From Rhodocyclaceae bacterium (GTDB taxonomy: Bacteria > Pseudomonadota > Gammaproteobacteria > Burkholderiales > Rhodocyclaceae), in the NCBI GenBank assembly GCA_016702335.1, contig JADJEF010000018.1, forward strand, positions 124,001 through 188,000: DNA of 64,000 bases. Reading direction: 5' to 3'. Positions within the stretch are counted from its first letter, which is position 1. Each line of letters opens with the position of its first letter. The position numbers and the translations under genes are program-made. Of this stretch, positions 61,972 through 64,000 are shown piece after piece. The notes beneath the pieces were generated by a model, which had not been told where the DNA came from, searched no databases, and saw only the letters and a list, made by a program, of their open reading frames with translations.

Positions 61972-63216
61972 ATGTCTATGAATGACCATGGCTGGGGAAA
62001 TTCCCCTAACGGTGGTAACAAGGGTAAAGGTGATGGCCCGCCCGATCTTGAGGAAATTTGGCGAGATTTCAACCGCCGGTTGTCAGGATTGTTTGGTAAG
62101 CGTGGTGGCGAGCCGTCACCAGTTTCACCCATTCGTCCGGGACAAATCGGCGGGGGATTTGCCGCGATAGCGGGATTGGCTGCCGTGCTCTGGCTCAGTA
62201 GCGGGTATTACATTGTTGATGCGAGTGAGCGGGGAGTCGTTCTACAGTTCGGTCGCTATAGTGAAACTACTGAACCGGGTTTGCGTTGGCGTTTTCCTTG
62301 GCCAGTGGAGAGTCACGAGATCGTTAATCTGACGGGGGTACGTACGGTTGAGGTAGGGTATCGAGGCTCAGAGAAAAATCGCGTCCCGAGAGAGGCTCTC
62401 ATGCTGACTGATGACGAGAACATCGTTAGCGTGCAGTTTGCGGTTCAATATCTGATCAAAGACCCAAAGAACTATTTGTTTGCCCAGCGGCACCCGGATG
62501 ACTCCGTGATCCAAGCTGCTGAGACGTCGATTCGAGAAGTAGTCGGAAAAAGTCGAATGGACTTTGTTTTGTATGAGAGTCGTGACCAGATAGCCGCCTC
62601 TACGCAGAAGTTGATCCAAGACATTCTTGATCGTTACGATACGGGTATCCAGATCCGTTCAGTGAACATGCAAAGTGCTCAACCTCCCGAGCAGGTGCAA
62701 TCGGCATTCGATGATGCCGTCAAGGCCGGGCAGGATAAGGAGCGCCAAAAGAATGAAGGACAGGCGTACGCGAATGACGTTGTCCCTAAAGCGCAGGGCA
62801 CGGCCTCAAGGTTGCTTCAGGAGGCCGATGGTTATAAGCAGCGCATGATTGCCACTGCAGAGGGTGATGCTTCGCGCTTTAAGCAAATTCTTGCCGAGTA
62901 CAGTCGGGCGCCTGAAGTGACGCGGCAGCGGATGTACCTCGAAACCATGCAGCAGGTCTATTCAAATACAAGCAAGGTAATGGTCGATGCTAAAGGGCAG
63001 GGGAATTTGCTCTATCTCCCGCTCGATAAATTGATGCAGGTGACCGCGCCTCTGGTGGTGAGTGATACAAATACGGCACCGCCCGCGGGCATTGCTCCAT
63101 CCATTAATCCAGTGACGTCTGCGCCTCAGCAGACGGTTCCCGACCGAGGGAGCCCTCTGGATCGTCCTGACGCGAAGGCTGCCAGTTTGCGCTCACGCGA
63201 ACGAGGAGATCGCTGA
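61972..63216 (+). CDS. hflK: FtsH regulator HflK
   Basis: A 414-residue SPFH-domain protein. A Gly/Asn-rich start (MSMNDHGWGNSPNGG), one membrane helix (GGFAAIAGLAAVLWLSSGYYIV, about 62-82), and an SPFH/band-7 domain (DASERGVVLQFGRYSETTEPGLRWRFPWPVE onward). With HflC it forms the membrane cage around the protease FtsH. I chose ATG 61972, the usual start of the family, over upstream frames at 61945 and 61954. The stop overlaps hflC by one base (TGATG). Confidence 0.94.
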   Translation: MSMNDHGWGNSPNGGNKGKGDGPPDLEEIWRDFNRRLSGLFGKRGGEPSPVSPIRPGQIGGGFAAIAGLAAVLWLSSGYYIVDASERGVVLQFGRYSETTEPGLRWRFPWPVESHEIVNLTGVRTVEVGYRGSEKNRVPREALMLTDDENIVSVQFAVQYLIKDPKNYLFAQRHPDDSVIQAAETSIREVVGKSRMDFVLYESRDQIAASTQKLIQDILDRYDTGIQIRSVNMQSAQPPEQVQSAFDDAVKAGQDKERQKNEGQAYANDVVPKAQGTASRLLQEADGYKQRMIATAEGDASRFKQILAEYSRAPEVTRQRMYLETMQQVYSNTSKVMVDAKGQGNLLYLPLDKLMQVTAPLVVSDTNTAPPAGIAPSINPVTSAPQQTVPDRGSPLDRPDAKAASLRSRERGDR

Positions 63217-64000
63217 TGCACCGCTCAATTCCCGCGCTATTGGCCGCTGGCTTTGCCTTGGCGGTTCTCGCTGCAATGACAATCTTTACTGTTGATCAAC
63301 GTCAATCTGCGATCATTCTTCAGTTTGGCGAAGTGAAGCAGGTGGTTACCGAACCAGGACTGACGTTCAAGTGGCCCCTGATTCAAAATGTTCGGATTTT
63401 TGATCGACGAATTCTGACGTACGACTCGCCTGAGCCCGAGCGATTTATCACTGCGGAGAAAAAGCCGGTCTTGGTGGACTCCTTTATCAAGTGGAAGATC
63501 AGCGACGTTCAGCAGTATTACATTTCCGTTCGAGGCGATGAGCAACTGGCAAGAACGAGGTTGGCCCAGACCGTAAACGCCGGACTTCGTGAGGAGTTCG
63601 GTAAGCGCACAGTTCACGACGTGGTTTCGGGGGAGAGAGAAGATATCATGAACGCAGTTCGTAGCAAGGCGGATACTGAACTTCGTACCATGGGCGTGCA
63701 GATTGTTGACGTGCGGCTAAAGAGGGTGGATTTCCCCCCCGAGGTCTCTGAATCCGTATATCGGCGAATGGAAACCGAGCGAAAGCGCGTAGCTAACGAG
63801 TTGCGCTCTCAGGGCTCTGCAGAAGCGGAGAAAATCAGAGCTGATGCGGATAGGCAAAGGGAGGTTATCGTGGCAGAGGCCTATCGTGACGCCCAGAAAG
63901 CAAAGGGTGAAGGCGACGCCAAGGCTTCTGCGATTTACGGGCGCGCTTTTGGTGAGAACGCAGAGTTTTATGCGTTCTATCGGAGCCTTGAGGCCTATAG
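63216..64000 (+). CDS. hflC: FtsH regulator HflC (partial at right edge)
   Basis: The first 261 codons of an SPFH protein: membrane helix at about 5-23 (IPALLAAGFALAVLAAMTIF), then VDQRQSAIILQFGEVKQVV, FIKWKISDVQQYYISV, VVDVRLKRVDFPPEVSESVYRRM-like IVDVRLKRVDFP and the helical region EAEKIRADADRQREVIVAEA. ACGAGGAG precedes the ATG. HflC usually has about 290 residues, so some 30 residues are missing past the edge. Confidence 0.95.
   Translation, partial: MHRSIPALLAAGFALAVLAAMTIFTVDQRQSAIILQFGEVKQVVTEPGLTFKWPLIQNVRIFDRRILTYDSPEPERFITAEKKPVLVDSFIKWKISDVQQYYISVRGDEQLARTRLAQTVNAGLREEFGKRTVHDVVSGEREDIMNAVRSKADTELRTMGVQIVDVRLKRVDFPPEVSESVYRRMETERKRVANELRSQGSAEAEKIRADADRQREVIVAEAYRDAQKAKGEGDAKASAIYGRAFGENAEFYAFYRSLEAY

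Overview
The window is chromosomal DNA from a betaproteobacterium, most likely of the Rhodocyclales. I infer this from the right-hand gene order ndk-rlmN-pilW-rodZ-ispG-hisS-yfgM-bamB-der-hfq-hflX-hflK-hflC, a monomeric isocitrate dehydrogenase, NnrS, and an ImuA/ImuB pair. No rRNA, tRNA or CRISPR array was recognised.

Left end (1-1614): a sulfur-transport type YeeE/YedE pair with a haem-binding DUF3365-like periplasmic protein, facing an OsmC-family peroxidase/thiol protein. Then (1693-14122, all minus strand) comes a tightly packed ten-gene operon that I consider the most interesting object here. It encodes a MoxR-type AAA+ ATPase, an uncharacterised partner, a protein joining a HEIGH zincin-like motif to a vWA domain, a radical SAM enzyme, a small unknown protein, a PaaK-like adenylate-forming ligase, a PnuC transporter, a NadR-like NMN adenylyltransferase/ribosylnicotinamide kinase, a three-part fusion (isochorismatase-like, small-molecule-kinase-like, dual-specificity phosphatase), and an ADP-ribosylglycohydrolase. 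It looks like a MoxR-vWA chaperone system coupled to NAD+/ADP-ribose chemistry.

Middle (14263-35898): an alkylsulfatase with a divergent AraC regulator; a type III restriction-modification system with a DUF6883-like third gene; an XRE membrane protein and a frameshifted class V aminotransferase; a MalY/PatB-type lyase; a protein with two tandem solute-binding domains; a small phosphate-binding-like protein, porin and histidine kinase operon; NnrS behind an FNR-like box; ImuA/ImuB behind a LexA-like box, with ImuB lacking part of its N-terminal catalytic region; an SGNH hydrolase; and a betaproteobacterial protein of unknown function. A 10.5-kb signalling operon follows (36202-46719): two hybrid kinases, a REC-EAL protein, a double-receiver protein and an HDOD protein. 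It is bracketed by 143-bp direct repeats, the right one carrying a 5' fragment of the gene at the left edge. The first kinase is frameshifted at a run of eight C.

Right part (46867-64000): cspA with a long leader, icd, rluE, a DUF192 protein, then the housekeeping cluster ending in a truncated hflC. Base composition falls visibly near 47 kb. A 29-bp dispersed repeat occurs seven times in the left part, four times inside genes and always in the same reading frame for a given orientation. This is the second most unusual signal in the window.
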